A DNA stretch of 64,000 bases, taken from an uncultured Paludibaculum sp. (GTDB taxonomy: Bacteria; Acidobacteriota; Terriglobia; Bryobacterales; Bryobacteraceae). Of the stretch, positions 48,676-57,349 are shown one piece after another. Made by a program: the position numbers and the translations under genes. Every line of letters begins with the position of its first letter. Position 1 is the first letter of the stretch. The stretch is from NCBI RefSeq assembly GCF_963665245.1, contig NZ_OY762267.1, positions 186,001 through 250,000 of the forward strand, read 5' to 3'. The notes beneath the pieces were generated by a model. It had not been told where the DNA came from. It searched no databases and saw only the letters and a list, made by a program, of their open reading frames with translations.

Positions 48676-51075
48676 ATGTCCCAACTTCGATCAATCGTTA
48701 CCTACTCGTTGCTGGCCGCACTCGCCACCTCTTGCCGGGCTGACGCCCAAGACAACGCCCTGAAGCTCTGGTACCGGCAACCGGCGGGCACCTGGACACA
48801 GGCACTGCCGGTGGGTAACGGCCGGCTAGCCGCCATGGTGTTCGGCGGCGTGCAAAGGGACCGCATTCAACTGAATGAGGACACTGTCTGGTCGGGCGAG
48901 CGCCGCGACAGGAGCAACCCTGAGGCATCGAAGGCGTTCCCGGAGATCCGCCGCCTGCTTCACGAAGGGCATCCGGCGGAAGCGCAGGCACTGGCGGATC
49001 GGGCCATGATCAGCGTGCCTCGCGCGCTGCCGGTCTACCAGACCCTGGGCGACCTGTGGCTCGACTTCGACGGAGCGACGGAGCCGGCGACTTACCGCCG
49101 GGAACTGGATCTCGACACCGGTATCGCCTCGGTCCGCTACACGGTCGGCGGGGTCAACTATGTGCGCGAAGTGTTCGCGTCCGCGCCCGGCAGGAGCATT
49201 GTCGTCCGAATCACCGCGGACAAACCCGGCCAGGTCTCATTTCGTGCCACCATCAATCGACCCGCGGACGCAACGTCGGAATCGAAGCCAGGGCGGCTGG
49301 TTCTCAACGGCCAGGCATTGCCCAAGAAAGCTCCCGGCGAGCGGCAAGCAGGAGTTCGGTTCCGTGCCGAGGTCAACGCCGTGGCTTCCGGCGGCAGCGT
49401 GAAGAGCGCCGGCGATCATCTGGACGTTACCCGTGCCGATAGCGTGACTCTGACCATCGTGGCGGCCACCGAGATTCGGGAGAAGGATCTCTCCGCCGCG
49501 TGCGAGCGCGATCTGGCCGGCTCCGCCCGTTCGTACGCGATCTTGCGAGAGGAGCACATTGCGGATCATCAGCGCCTGTTCCGACGCATGCGTCTCGAGT
49601 TGCCGGTAGACACCGCGGCGCGTGCCTTACCCACCGACGAACGGCTTGAACGCGTTCAAAAAGGCGCGCCCGACGACGACCTGCTGGCGCTCTACTTTCA
49701 GTACGGAAGGTATCTCCTGATTGCGAGCAGCCGGCCCGGAAGCATGGCCGCCAACCTCCAGGGGAAGTGGAACGAAAGCCTGACACCGGCCTGGGGCAGC
49801 AAGTATACGATCAACATCAATACCGAAATGAACTACTGGCCGGCGGAGACCTGCAACCTGTCTGAGCTCCACGCGCCCCTGTTCGACTTGCTCGAGAAGG
49901 GCCGGGATGACGGCCGGCGTGTGGCGAAGTTCTACTACAGTGCCCGCGGATTCGTCCTGCACCACAATACCGACCTGTGGGGGGACGCGGTGCCGATTGA
50001 CGGCGCCCGCTGGGGCATCTGGCCGATGGGGGCAGCCTGGCTGTCGCTCCATCTGGCGGACCATTACGACTTCACGCGGGACCGTCAATTCCTCTCCCAG
50101 CGGGCTTACCCGGTGATGAAGGAGGCCACCCAATTCTTCCTCGACTACCTTGCCCCGGACGGAAAAGGCCATCTAGTGACCGGCCCATCCACGTCGCCAG
50201 AGAATGAGTACCGCCTGCCCAGCGGCGAAAAGGCAGTGCTTTGCATGGGGCCGACCATGGACACCGAGATTCTGCGCGCACTGTTCGGACGGATGATTGA
50301 GGCGAGTGAGATTCTCGGGATCGATCCGGAGTTTCGGGCCAAAGTGACGGCGGCACGCAGCAAACTCCTGCCGCTCCGCATCGGCAAGTTCGGTCAGATT
50401 CAGGAATGGCCGGAAGACTACGAGGAGGTCGAGCCAGGGCACCGGCATATGTCGCAGTTGTTCGCCCTCTTCCCCGGTGATCAGATTACGCCGCAGAAGA
50501 CGCCGGAACTCGCGCGTGCCGCCCGCGCCACCATTGAGCGGCGTCTGGCCAACGGGGGCGGCCACACGGGCTGGAGCCGTGCCTGGATCATCAATTTCTG
50601 GACCCGGCTGGGCGATGGCGAGAAGGCGTACGAGAATCTGGTAGCGCTTCTCCGCAAGTCCACATTGGCGAATCTGTTCGACAACCACCCGCCGTTTCAG
50701 ATCGACGGCAACTTCGGAGCCACCGCCGCCATCGCCGAGATGCTGGTGCAGAGCCACTCCGGCGAGATCGACTTGCTCCCCGCCTTACCGCGGGCCTGGG
50801 GCGACGGAAAGGTGACCGGTCTGCGTGTTCGCGGCGGCATGGAGCTCGATCTTGCTTGGAACGGTGGGGTGCCTACGTCGGCGACGCTCCGGCCTGCCGT
50901 GGACGGTCTGCGCGAGGTACGTGTCGCCCAGGGGGTTCGCATCAGGACAATGGTGGATGGCAGCCGGCTAGTTCCGACCAAGCCCTCGGCTGATGGAAAG
51001 GTCCGGCTGAACTTGAAGGCGGGTCACGTTTATACCGTCCACTTCGAACGCCCGATGCACTCGGCCCCGAAGTGA
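48676..51075 (+). CDS. Secreted GH95-family alpha-L-fucosidase/galactosidase
   Basis: 799 residues. AGGAG precedes the ATG at 48676, and an N-terminal signal peptide with a possible lipobox (ALATSC) is seen. GH95 order: N-terminal beta domain starting LPVGNGRLAAMVFGG and LNEDTVWSG, a linker, the (alpha/alpha)6 barrel with NINTEMNYWPAE, STSPENEYRLPSG and QIDGNFGATAAIAEML carrying the catalytic Glu and Asp, and a C-terminal beta domain. The family inverts alpha-1,2-L-fucosides; members in xylan loci cleave alpha-L-galactose. Last gene of the operon. Confidence 0.93.
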   Translation: MSQLRSIVTYSLLAALATSCRADAQDNALKLWYRQPAGTWTQALPVGNGRLAAMVFGGVQRDRIQLNEDTVWSGERRDRSNPEASKAFPEIRRLLHEGHPAEAQALADRAMISVPRALPVYQTLGDLWLDFDGATEPATYRRELDLDTGIASVRYTVGGVNYVREVFASAPGRSIVVRITADKPGQVSFRATINRPADATSESKPGRLVLNGQALPKKAPGERQAGVRFRAEVNAVASGGSVKSAGDHLDVTRADSVTLTIVAATEIREKDLSAACERDLAGSARSYAILREEHIADHQRLFRRMRLELPVDTAARALPTDERLERVQKGAPDDDLLALYFQYGRYLLIASSRPGSMAANLQGKWNESLTPAWGSKYTININTEMNYWPAETCNLSELHAPLFDLLEKGRDDGRRVAKFYYSARGFVLHHNTDLWGDAVPIDGARWGIWPMGAAWLSLHLADHYDFTRDRQFLSQRAYPVMKEATQFFLDYLAPDGKGHLVTGPSTSPENEYRLPSGEKAVLCMGPTMDTEILRALFGRMIEASEILGIDPEFRAKVTAARSKLLPLRIGKFGQIQEWPEDYEEVEPGHRHMSQLFALFPGDQITPQKTPELARAARATIERRLANGGGHTGWSRAWIINFWTRLGDGEKAYENLVALLRKSTLANLFDNHPPFQIDGNFGATAAIAEMLVQSHSGEIDLLPALPRAWGDGKVTGLRVRGGMELDLAWNGGVPTSATLRPAVDGLREVRVAQGVRIRTMVDGSRLVPTKPSADGKVRLNLKAGHVYTVHFERPMHSAPK

Positions 51076-51109
51076 CACTGTCTGCCGCGAACACCTGGCT
51101 GGAGGACGG

Positions 51110-51250
51110 ATGAATCAGCGGTTGCGCTGGGAGATACTGCACGAGACGAGACGCAACCCCAGACGAGAACAGCTCAACGAGCAACCGCTCGCTCACGTTG
51201 TGAAGAGTATTGCCAGGATGCAGCCGTCGGTCATCAAGGGAACCCGGTGA
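51110..51250 (+). CDS. Possible 46-residue small protein after GH95
   Basis: An ATG at 51110 with GGAGG at 51101-51105 opens a 46-codon frame (begins MNQRLRWEILHETRRNPRRE, ends SVIKGTR) to a stop at 51248-51250. The ribosome-binding site is good, but the sequence is Arg-rich and matches no family I know. It may be a small protein or chance. Confidence 0.3.
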   Translation: MNQRLRWEILHETRRNPRREQLNEQPLAHVVKSIARMQPSVIKGTR

Positions 51251-51302
51251 GGTTTCCGCCTCACTTCGTTCCATCGCAAACCGTCACGAAACCAGACCCG
51301 CC

Positions 51303-51342
51303 GCGGCTCCGCTCACTTCAAAGAGTGATCGAGCGGAGCCGC
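51303..51342. terminator. Hairpin between convergent GH95 operon and TonB receptor gene
   Basis: A perfect 12-base inverted repeat (GCGGCTCCGCTC pairing with its complement) with a 16-base loop lies 18 bases beyond the TonB receptor stop on the minus strand and 228 bases beyond GH95. It lacks a T-run, so bidirectional termination is likely but not certain. Confidence 0.5.
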
Positions 51343-51359
51343 CGGTGTCCGATCCTTCC

Positions 51360-54300
51360 TCAGAAGTAGAACTTCGCGCCGAGCTGAATGACGCGCGTGG
51401 TCTGCCCCTGCAACCCGGAGCCGACCTTACCGAAGTTGACGGAGCGGATGCCGCGATCCACGGAGCCGGGCTGGATGTTGTAGTGGTTGAAGAGATTGTA
51501 GAACTCGGTGCGGAGTTCGGCGCGGCGTGTTTCCCCGATGCGGAACTGCTTATTCACAGAGAAATCGACGTTGACGAGGCCGGGCAGGCGGATGGCTCCG
51601 GTGCGGGCGGAATTGCCGTAACGGCCGAAGGCGGGCTCAGCAAAAGCCGCGGTGTTGAACCAGCGCTGGTAGCTGCGTTCGCCCGAATCCAGGTTCGCCT
51701 TCTGGCCGGCCACCATGTCGGGACGGGAGCCGACGCCGGTGCCGGTAGTGTCGACACCGAAAGCGACCTCCGCCGGAAAGCCGCTCTGGGCGACGACGAT
51801 GGAGGACGCCTGCCAGCCGCCGAGCAGGGAACGCATGACAGAGGGGGCTCCGGTGAAGAAGGGGATGTCGTAGACCACCGACTGCACGAAGCGCTGAGTG
51901 ACGTCGAAACCGCAGAGCGAGTGTTCGCCGCGCATGTCATAGATGTTCTGGAGAGTGCCGATGAAGGAGCCGCCGCCGATGTCGGCGCCGATGTCGCTGG
52001 GGCCGGAGAGGCACTTGGACCAGGTGTAGGAGGTGAGCAGGTTGAGGCCGCGGCTCATGCGGCGGTCGGCGCGCACCTGGAGGGAATGGTAGTTGGAGTT
52101 GCCGATGGACTTGTCGCCCTGGATGGAGCGCTGGAAGGCCTGATTGGGGCGGCGGGCGTTGATAGAGGCGAGGCCGGGCGTGCGGGGATCGACCAGGACG
52201 TCAGGTCGATTCATGGACGGCAGCGTTACGCTGAGGCGCGTGCTCTTGGACGCCACGTAGCCAGTGTCCAGGAGGAAGCCACCGATGATCTTCTTCTGGA
52301 GGGTGAGGTTCCACTGTTGGATGTAGGCATCGCGATAGTTGGGATCGTTGGACGGAACGGCATTCAACTGGGGCGTAGGCGAGAGAGCGCTGGCGAACGG
52401 ATCGTTGAAGAAGACGGTTGGCTGGCCGGCAGGGGCTCCATCCACCTGGTAGCTGCCCTTGGCCTGGGAGGATTCGGTCATGCCGAAGGGGGCGTTGGGG
52501 TGGACGTGATTGTAGTAGATGCCATAGCCGGCGCGGACGACGAAGTCGTTGACAAAGGATGGCCGCCAGGCGAGGCCGACGCGCGGGGCGAAGTTGTTCT
52601 TGTCTCCGCTGACCATGCGCGGGTAGCTGGCCGTGGAGGGCGTTACGAGTTTGGTGACGTAGACACCGTTCTGCTCGATGTTGGCCATGCGGCCCTGGGA
52701 GTCGAACAACGGCTGGAGGTAGTCGTAGCGGAGCCCGAGGTTCACGGTGAGATTAGGCGTGACCTTCCAGTCGTCCTGGACGAAGTAGCTCTGCCAGAGC
52801 CCCTTCAGGTCGGTATTGGTGTGATCCGGGTTGATCTCGGCGTACTTTACGTAGCCGAGCATGAAGTCGGCCAGGGAGGACCCGGTGTAGCTGCCGTCGA
52901 AGCGGAAGGTGCCGCGGGCGTTGCGAGCCTGCTCGAAGGTGAAGCCGCGGCGGACGAAGTCGGCGCCGATCTTGATGAAGTGCTTGCCGCGCTGCATGGA
53001 GATGATGTCGTTGAAGTTATAGACGGCGTTGGCGCGGACGCGGGGGCCGATTTGGCGCTGGAGGTCGAAGACGCTGTAGCCGCCGTCCAGGCCGTTAGCG
53101 ATGGAGATGCTGGGCGGGCCGAAGTCAATGGGAAGGCGGGAGACGAGCGGGAGCTTCATGGCACCGGCGATGTCGAAGGCCGGGTTGTTGGTGGTGCCGA
53201 AGATTTCGTCCTCGGTCATATCGTTCCAGCCGAAGCGGGCTTCGTTGACGATGGTGGGGCTGAACATGCGCGTCCAGGTGCCGGCGAGGTTCTGGGTCTG
53301 GGCGTCGTTGTCGCGGACGTCGTTGCCCCAGTAAGGCGTGCCCTTTTCCTTGGTGGAGTTGCGGACGTAGCGGAAGGCCAGGGCGTCTTTTGAGGTGAGG
53401 TTGTGGTCCAGGCGGTAGGTGTAATTGTCCTGGGTGGCTACGGCGCTCCGCGGAGTATTGATGAAGTTCTGTGTGCCGACCGCGGTATTGGCTTCGGGCG
53501 TGAACTTGAGGAACTCGACGGCCTGCGGGCTCAGCAGCGACTTGGGGATCTGGTTGTTGACGATGCCGACACCCATGGGATCTTTCAACGTCAGGGACTG
53601 GCCGGTGCGGGCGTCGCGAAGGGCGCTGAAATCGCCATTCCGCATCGCGGTGGGCGGAACGAGGCGGTAGGAGGCGGTGGCGCCGGAGGCGAGACGGCCG
53701 CTTTCCCAGTTGAAGAAGAAGAAGGTCTTGTTCTTGCCGTTGTAAACCTTGGGCAGCAGAACGGGGCCGCCGATGTTGGCTCCGTATTGATTGCGGTTCA
53801 ATCGGGGATTGGCGACCGATGTCTTGGCGATGGCGTCGTAGGTCTGGGTGAGGGCATCGTTGCGGTTGAATTCCCAGAGGGTCCCTCGAAACTGATTGCC
53901 GCCCCGGCGGGTGAGGATGGAGACCTGACCGCCCGGGGAGCCGCCGTATTCCGCGGAGAAGGTGGAGGTCTCGACACGGAACTCGGAGAGCGAGTCGACG
54001 GACAGGGCGAAGGGGTAGGTGTAGGCATCATAGTCCATGAACTCGACGCCGTCCAGATAGAAGCGATTGTTGGTATCGCGTGCGCCGTTGGCGGACATCC
54101 CGGTGCCTCCGAATGCGGAGGAGGTTTCACCGATGGAGCCCCGGCCGCGGCGTACGGAGATGGAGCCGGGCGTGCCCGGATTCACACCGGGGATCAACTG
54201 GGCGAGCTGGATGAAGTTGCGCCCGTTGAGCGGCAGATCGACGATCTTCTCGGCGTTAATGACGGCGCCAACTGAGGTGGACTCGGTTTGAAGCGCCATG

Positions 54301-54659
54301 ATGTTACCGGAGACATTGAGGGTCTGTGTGACGTCGCCGATCTCGAGGGCGAGATCGAGGCGGGCGGTCTGGCCGACCTGGAGAACAAAGGAGTCGATCT
54401 GGAAGGTGCGGAAGCCCTTGGCTGTCGCCGTGAGCGAGTAAGAGGCCGCTGGAAGGAAGGGTAGGGAGAAGGCGCCGCTGGCCTCGGTAGTGGTTTCGCG
54501 GGCGACGTTAGTTTGGAGATTGGTGACCTTAACCAGGACACCAGGCAGCCCCGCGCCACTCGGGTCAGTGGCAATACCGGTAACCGTACCGGTGATCTGT
54601 TGGGCGGAGAGGAGAGTGGCGAACAGTAACGCCAGCGAGACAAGTCTAGACGTCAGCAT
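51360..54659 (-). CDS. Oar-type TonB-dependent outer-membrane receptor
   Basis: 1,099 residues. A signal peptide ends at LLSAQQ. A carboxypeptidase-regulatory-like (CarboxypepD_reg) domain (about 22-105, GTVTGIATDPSGAGLPGVLV) precedes the plug (about 120-230, NAEKIVDLPLNGRNFIQLAQ) and a large beta-barrel ending in the Phe of LGAKFYF. This is the dominant TonB receptor class of Acidobacteriota, which lacks a SusD partner. Placed next to xylanolytic genes and divergent from a regulator, it may import oligosaccharides, but the ligand is unproven. Confidence 0.93.
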   Translation of the reverse strand: MLTSRLVSLALLFATLLSAQQITGTVTGIATDPSGAGLPGVLVKVTNLQTNVARETTTEASGAFSLPFLPAASYSLTATAKGFRTFQIDSFVLQVGQTARLDLALEIGDVTQTLNVSGNIMALQTESTSVGAVINAEKIVDLPLNGRNFIQLAQLIPGVNPGTPGSISVRRGRGSIGETSSAFGGTGMSANGARDTNNRFYLDGVEFMDYDAYTYPFALSVDSLSEFRVETSTFSAEYGGSPGGQVSILTRRGGNQFRGTLWEFNRNDALTQTYDAIAKTSVANPRLNRNQYGANIGGPVLLPKVYNGKNKTFFFFNWESGRLASGATASYRLVPPTAMRNGDFSALRDARTGQSLTLKDPMGVGIVNNQIPKSLLSPQAVEFLKFTPEANTAVGTQNFINTPRSAVATQDNYTYRLDHNLTSKDALAFRYVRNSTKEKGTPYWGNDVRDNDAQTQNLAGTWTRMFSPTIVNEARFGWNDMTEDEIFGTTNNPAFDIAGAMKLPLVSRLPIDFGPPSISIANGLDGGYSVFDLQRQIGPRVRANAVYNFNDIISMQRGKHFIKIGADFVRRGFTFEQARNARGTFRFDGSYTGSSLADFMLGYVKYAEINPDHTNTDLKGLWQSYFVQDDWKVTPNLTVNLGLRYDYLQPLFDSQGRMANIEQNGVYVTKLVTPSTASYPRMVSGDKNNFAPRVGLAWRPSFVNDFVVRAGYGIYYNHVHPNAPFGMTESSQAKGSYQVDGAPAGQPTVFFNDPFASALSPTPQLNAVPSNDPNYRDAYIQQWNLTLQKKIIGGFLLDTGYVASKSTRLSVTLPSMNRPDVLVDPRTPGLASINARRPNQAFQRSIQGDKSIGNSNYHSLQVRADRRMSRGLNLLTSYTWSKCLSGPSDIGADIGGGSFIGTLQNIYDMRGEHSLCGFDVTQRFVQSVVYDIPFFTGAPSVMRSLLGGWQASSIVVAQSGFPAEVAFGVDTTGTGVGSRPDMVAGQKANLDSGERSYQRWFNTAAFAEPAFGRYGNSARTGAIRLPGLVNVDFSVNKQFRIGETRRAELRTEFYNLFNHYNIQPGSVDRGIRSVNFGKVGSGLQGQTTRVIQLGAKFYF

Positions 54660-54729
54660 CTTGGTGAGCCCCTTGTTCAGTAATCTTGACTCCAGGTATC
54701 ATGGCCAGCGGGTACGACCGGGGACAAGT

Positions 54730-54747
54730 GAATTCTCGCGAATTCTC
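54730..54747. promoter_or_regulatory. Helically phased direct repeat before the TonB receptor and regulator
   Basis: GAATTCTC occurs at 54730-54737 and 54740-54747, exactly ten bases apart, one helical turn. OmpR/ToxR-type winged-helix proteins typically bind direct repeats with this spacing. It lies between the two divergent start codons. Confidence 0.45.
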
Positions 54748-54800
54748 CGCGAAGAGTTTCCGCAACTCATTCATAACCTTGAGGTGTTACTATTCCTCAT

Positions 54801-56087
54801 ATGCTGAGGGATGCACCACTCCGCGAGAAGTCCAAATTCGCCCTTCCGGCCGAAATGGACAGCCGCTGGGCGGTGGTGGAGCGGGTGTGTAACTCAGCCC
54901 CGCTACAGAGATCAGCCAAGTTACGAGACCTGCTGATCTATCTCTGCCATCGCTGCTGGGTGGACGGAGTGGGGGAGATCCGGGACCACGACATTGGCGT
55001 GGATGTGTTTCAGCGGACAGCGGATTACGACTCCGCGCAGGACACCCTGGTTCGTGTGCAGGCCTCTCAATTGCGCAAGCGGCTGGAACGTTACTTCAGC
55101 GACGAAGGCCGCGATGAGCCGATGGTGCTGGAGATCGCCAAGGGGACCTATGAACCGGTGCTGCGGGAGCGGGCGGCGGCAGTCCCGCCCGCGGCGGAAG
55201 CGCTACCCCAGATGGAAGCGGCGGGCCCCCGATGGACAGTCCGATTGCTGTCGATCGCGTGCCTGCTCCTGGGGTGCCTGAGCATTTGGCTGGCGGTGCG
55301 CCACACGGAACCGGCCATCGAAGGCGCCGTGCTGCGGCGATTCTGGACGGCATTCGCGCCTCCGGGGCAGGAGACGACGGTTGTCATCGCGGATGCCGCC
55401 TTCTCCGCCGTGCAGGACATCCTCCACCGACCTATCCTTTTGAGTGAGTACGTCAGCCGCGGCTATCGGACTGAATTGGACCGGCCCGACTATTCGGCCG
55501 AGAAAAAGGACGTGCTGCGTTATCTGATGGAGAGGCGGTACACGTCGCTGGCCGACATCATGCTGATGAAGCGACTCTGGGCGGCGCGGGTTCTCGACCC
55601 GGCGCGTACGTCCGTTCTCTACTCGCGCGACCTGAACCTGCGGAACTTCCAGAAGGGGAACCACATCCTGGTGGGTTCCCGGCGGGCCGTGCCCTGGGTC
55701 GACCTGTTTGACGAATCGCTGGACTTCCATTTCGTGTACGACGAGAAGACGCGCAGCGTCAGCGTGGAGAACCGCCGACCGGTGGCGGGCGAACCGGCTT
55801 CGTTCTCGCTGCCGGAGGCGGGCAAAGGGATTGGAGAGCGCTTCTCGGTAGTGGCCTTCCTGCCCAACCCCGGCAAGACCGGCAATATCCTGATCCTTTC
55901 GGGCCAGGAGATGTCGGGTACCGAGGCGGCAGCCGATCTGGTGACAACGGATCGGCTGTTCCAGGAGGTCCTGGCGAAGCTCCCGCAGAAAGGCAGTGAA
56001 GTGCCGTATTTTGAGGCGCTGCTGCGGGTGAAGCATGTGGAGTACACGATGCAGAGTTACGAGATTCTGGCCGTGCATTCGCACTAG
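54801..56087 (+). CDS. ToxR/CadC-like transmembrane regulator, divergent from TonB receptor
   Basis: 428 residues. The N-terminal module (about 18-120; IGVDVFQ, VRVQASQLRKRLERYF, LEIAKGTYEPVL) is homologous to that of the malectin regulator at 38045 and has the spacing of an OmpR-type winged helix. One membrane span (about 145-166) leads to a periplasmic domain of about 260 residues that resembles no sensor I recognise (FWTAFAPPGQETTVVIADAA, then GNILILSGQEMSG). Inferred role: control of the divergent TonB receptor in response to an extracytoplasmic signal. Confidence 0.8.
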   Translation: MLRDAPLREKSKFALPAEMDSRWAVVERVCNSAPLQRSAKLRDLLIYLCHRCWVDGVGEIRDHDIGVDVFQRTADYDSAQDTLVRVQASQLRKRLERYFSDEGRDEPMVLEIAKGTYEPVLRERAAAVPPAAEALPQMEAAGPRWTVRLLSIACLLLGCLSIWLAVRHTEPAIEGAVLRRFWTAFAPPGQETTVVIADAAFSAVQDILHRPILLSEYVSRGYRTELDRPDYSAEKKDVLRYLMERRYTSLADIMLMKRLWAARVLDPARTSVLYSRDLNLRNFQKGNHILVGSRRAVPWVDLFDESLDFHFVYDEKTRSVSVENRRPVAGEPASFSLPEAGKGIGERFSVVAFLPNPGKTGNILILSGQEMSGTEAAADLVTTDRLFQEVLAKLPQKGSEVPYFEALLRVKHVEYTMQSYEILAVHSH

Positions 56088-56189
56088 CACTGTTCGTCGA
56101 CGGCAAAGTACGGAACGCACGCCAGTGTGCGATTCGCAGGAAACGGAGTAATGGCGTGAAACTCAGTTCCTTGCAAGTTGTTGATTTGA

Positions 56190-56234
56190 TGGAGCGGGAG
56201 ACGAGACTCGAACTCGCAACCAACAGCTTGGAAG
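56190..56234 (-). other. tRNA-Gly(TCC) 3' fragment, probable prophage attachment site (attL)
   Basis: Read on the minus strand: anticodon loop CTTCCAA, the 3' anticodon stem GCTGT, a variable loop, a T-arm GCGAG-TTCGAGT-CTCGT, acceptor CTCCCGC, discriminator T and encoded CCA. The 5' half (acceptor GCGGGAG, D-arm) is absent from the adjacent sequence, and the 5' side of the anticodon stem does not pair. Such a fragment is what remains at one end when an element integrates into a tRNA 3' part; the intact tRNA is expected at the other end. Confidence 0.8.
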
Positions 56235-56483
56235 TGCATCGTTGAAATGAATCTAAACGACTTAGCCGCCTCCGTGTGGTTTTTCTGACTTAGCTAAGTC
56301 CAGCCGAATCAACACAGCTTGGATTGACCTCAAAAGATCGAGGCGCTATCGAGGTTTGGGACTCTGCTCTCTACCTTGATTAACCTCGATTTCCGCAGTA
56401 CCTCTGAACCGAGGCTGTCTGGATGGCAAACCCTTCCAGAAAAGGAAAAGCGCCGGGAGCAAGCCGGCGCCTCAGAGGTCATT
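56235..56483. other. Prophage left-end control region with repeated motifs
   Basis: No gene seen in about 250 bases. It holds a perfect 14-base palindrome GACTTAGCTAAGTC (56287-56300), an extra half GACTTAGC (56259-56266), and a cluster ATCGAGG (56337-56343 and 56348-56354), ACCTTGAT (56373-56380) and AACCTCGAT (56382-56390). ATCGAGGTT at 56348 and AACCTCGAT at 56382 are nine-base inverted copies. These are candidate integrase arm or repressor sites. Confidence 0.5.
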
Positions 56484-56726
56484 GTGAAAACTAACGACAC
56501 CAGTGTAACCCGAAAGTCCCCCGGCCGGAAGAAGAAAACAGAGCTCGCGGTTCTGCCGCGAACGCGGGGCCGACTGGACTTGGCGTTGGACAGTCTGGGA
56601 ACGCTCGAAGTAGCGCTGAATGGCCAAGTTGAGATGGCGCAGATTGCTCTTGGGATCCTGTCCAAAGTCCTGGACGAGTATAGACCCGACCGGTATATGG
56701 CCAGAAAGCGAAGAGGTGAGGAGTGA
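56484..56726 (+). CDS. Small phage protein of unknown function
   Basis: About 80 residues from a GTG at 56484 preceded by GAGG; a longer frame to 56376 is possible. It starts basic (TRKSPGRKKKTELAVLPRTR) and continues with an amphipathic helix (LEVALNGQVEMAQIALGILS). It overlaps the next gene by four bases (GTGA), so it belongs to the replication operon. No family recognised. Confidence 0.6.
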   Translation: MKTNDTSVTRKSPGRKKKTELAVLPRTRGRLDLALDSLGTLEVALNGQVEMAQIALGILSKVLDEYRPDRYMARKRRGEE

Positions 56727-57349
56727 CCGGTGCGGAACTCGTTTCCGCTGCCTCCATCAAAGCCGTCTGGTGCGCCCTGGGCGGAGCTCCGCTCCGTCAC
56801 GGGCGCGGCCGGGCTTTCTGGCGGGATGGTGACGGCTACAACGTCTCCCTGAACAACGAGAAGGGCGCCTGGCACGACTTCGCAACCGGTGAAGGCGGCG
56901 GCATCCTTGACCTGATACAGCGCGTTCAGGGCGGAACCCGCAAAGCCGCGGCCGAGTGGCTCGCCGACACGCTGGGCACACAGTTGTCTGGTCAGATTCC
57001 AGCGGCCGGCCGTCGGCGCGCTCGATTCGATGCGTCGGCCATTGCCCTTGACATCGAGCATTGGCGAGTGGGCCTCCAGGCTGAGCTTGAAACGGCTAAG
57101 CGCGATGCGCTGGCAGCCGAGGACTGGGTGACGCTGGAAGCAGCGGCAAGCCAGTTACACGGGATCCAGAACGGCACGGCCGGCGAAGTGGTAGCGGAGT
57201 TCAGCACAATGCGAACAGCCAACCCGAAACGAGTGAAGCAACTCATCCAGGCAGGGCGCGACGATTGGGCTCATGCCGGCCGCGTCTGCGGGTTCATCGT
57301 GGCACTGCTCGCCGATGCACAGACGGAGGCTGAATATGTTGCAGCCTGA
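56723..57349 (+). CDS. Phage primase-like protein (CHC2/VapE N-terminal type)
   Basis: 208 residues from a GTG. The N-terminal 75 residues resemble the DNA-binding part of phage primases: HGRGRAFWRDGDGYNVSLN, then GAWHDFATGEGGGILDLIQ and a helical AAEWLADTLG. The zinc-ligand cysteines of true CHC2 fingers are missing. The rest is helical. It is directly upstream of and overlaps the VapE-type helicase, so it probably supplies the primase-side module of a split primase-helicase. Confidence 0.75.
   Translation: MTGAELVSAASIKAVWCALGGAPLRHGRGRAFWRDGDGYNVSLNNEKGAWHDFATGEGGGILDLIQRVQGGTRKAAAEWLADTLGTQLSGQIPAAGRRRARFDASAIALDIEHWRVGLQAELETAKRDALAAEDWVTLEAAASQLHGIQNGTAGEVVAEFSTMRTANPKRVKQLIQAGRDDWAHAGRVCGFIVALLADAQTEAEYVAA

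Noticed and set aside
51210..53393. 727-residue plus-strand frame opposite the TonB receptor
   Set aside because: It lies antisense to a convincing Oar-type receptor, is full of low-complexity Gly/Val/Asp/Glu runs and has no domain; GC-rich codon use opens this frame.
56190..56262. Complete tRNA gene
   Set aside because: The 5' acceptor strand and D-arm are missing, and the anticodon stem is unpaired; only the 3' part is present.
56330..57061. 243-residue minus-strand frame, possible phage repressor or integrase
   Set aside because: It has no helix-turn-helix or integrase catalytic residues and opposes two plausible plus-strand genes that overlap by GTGA.
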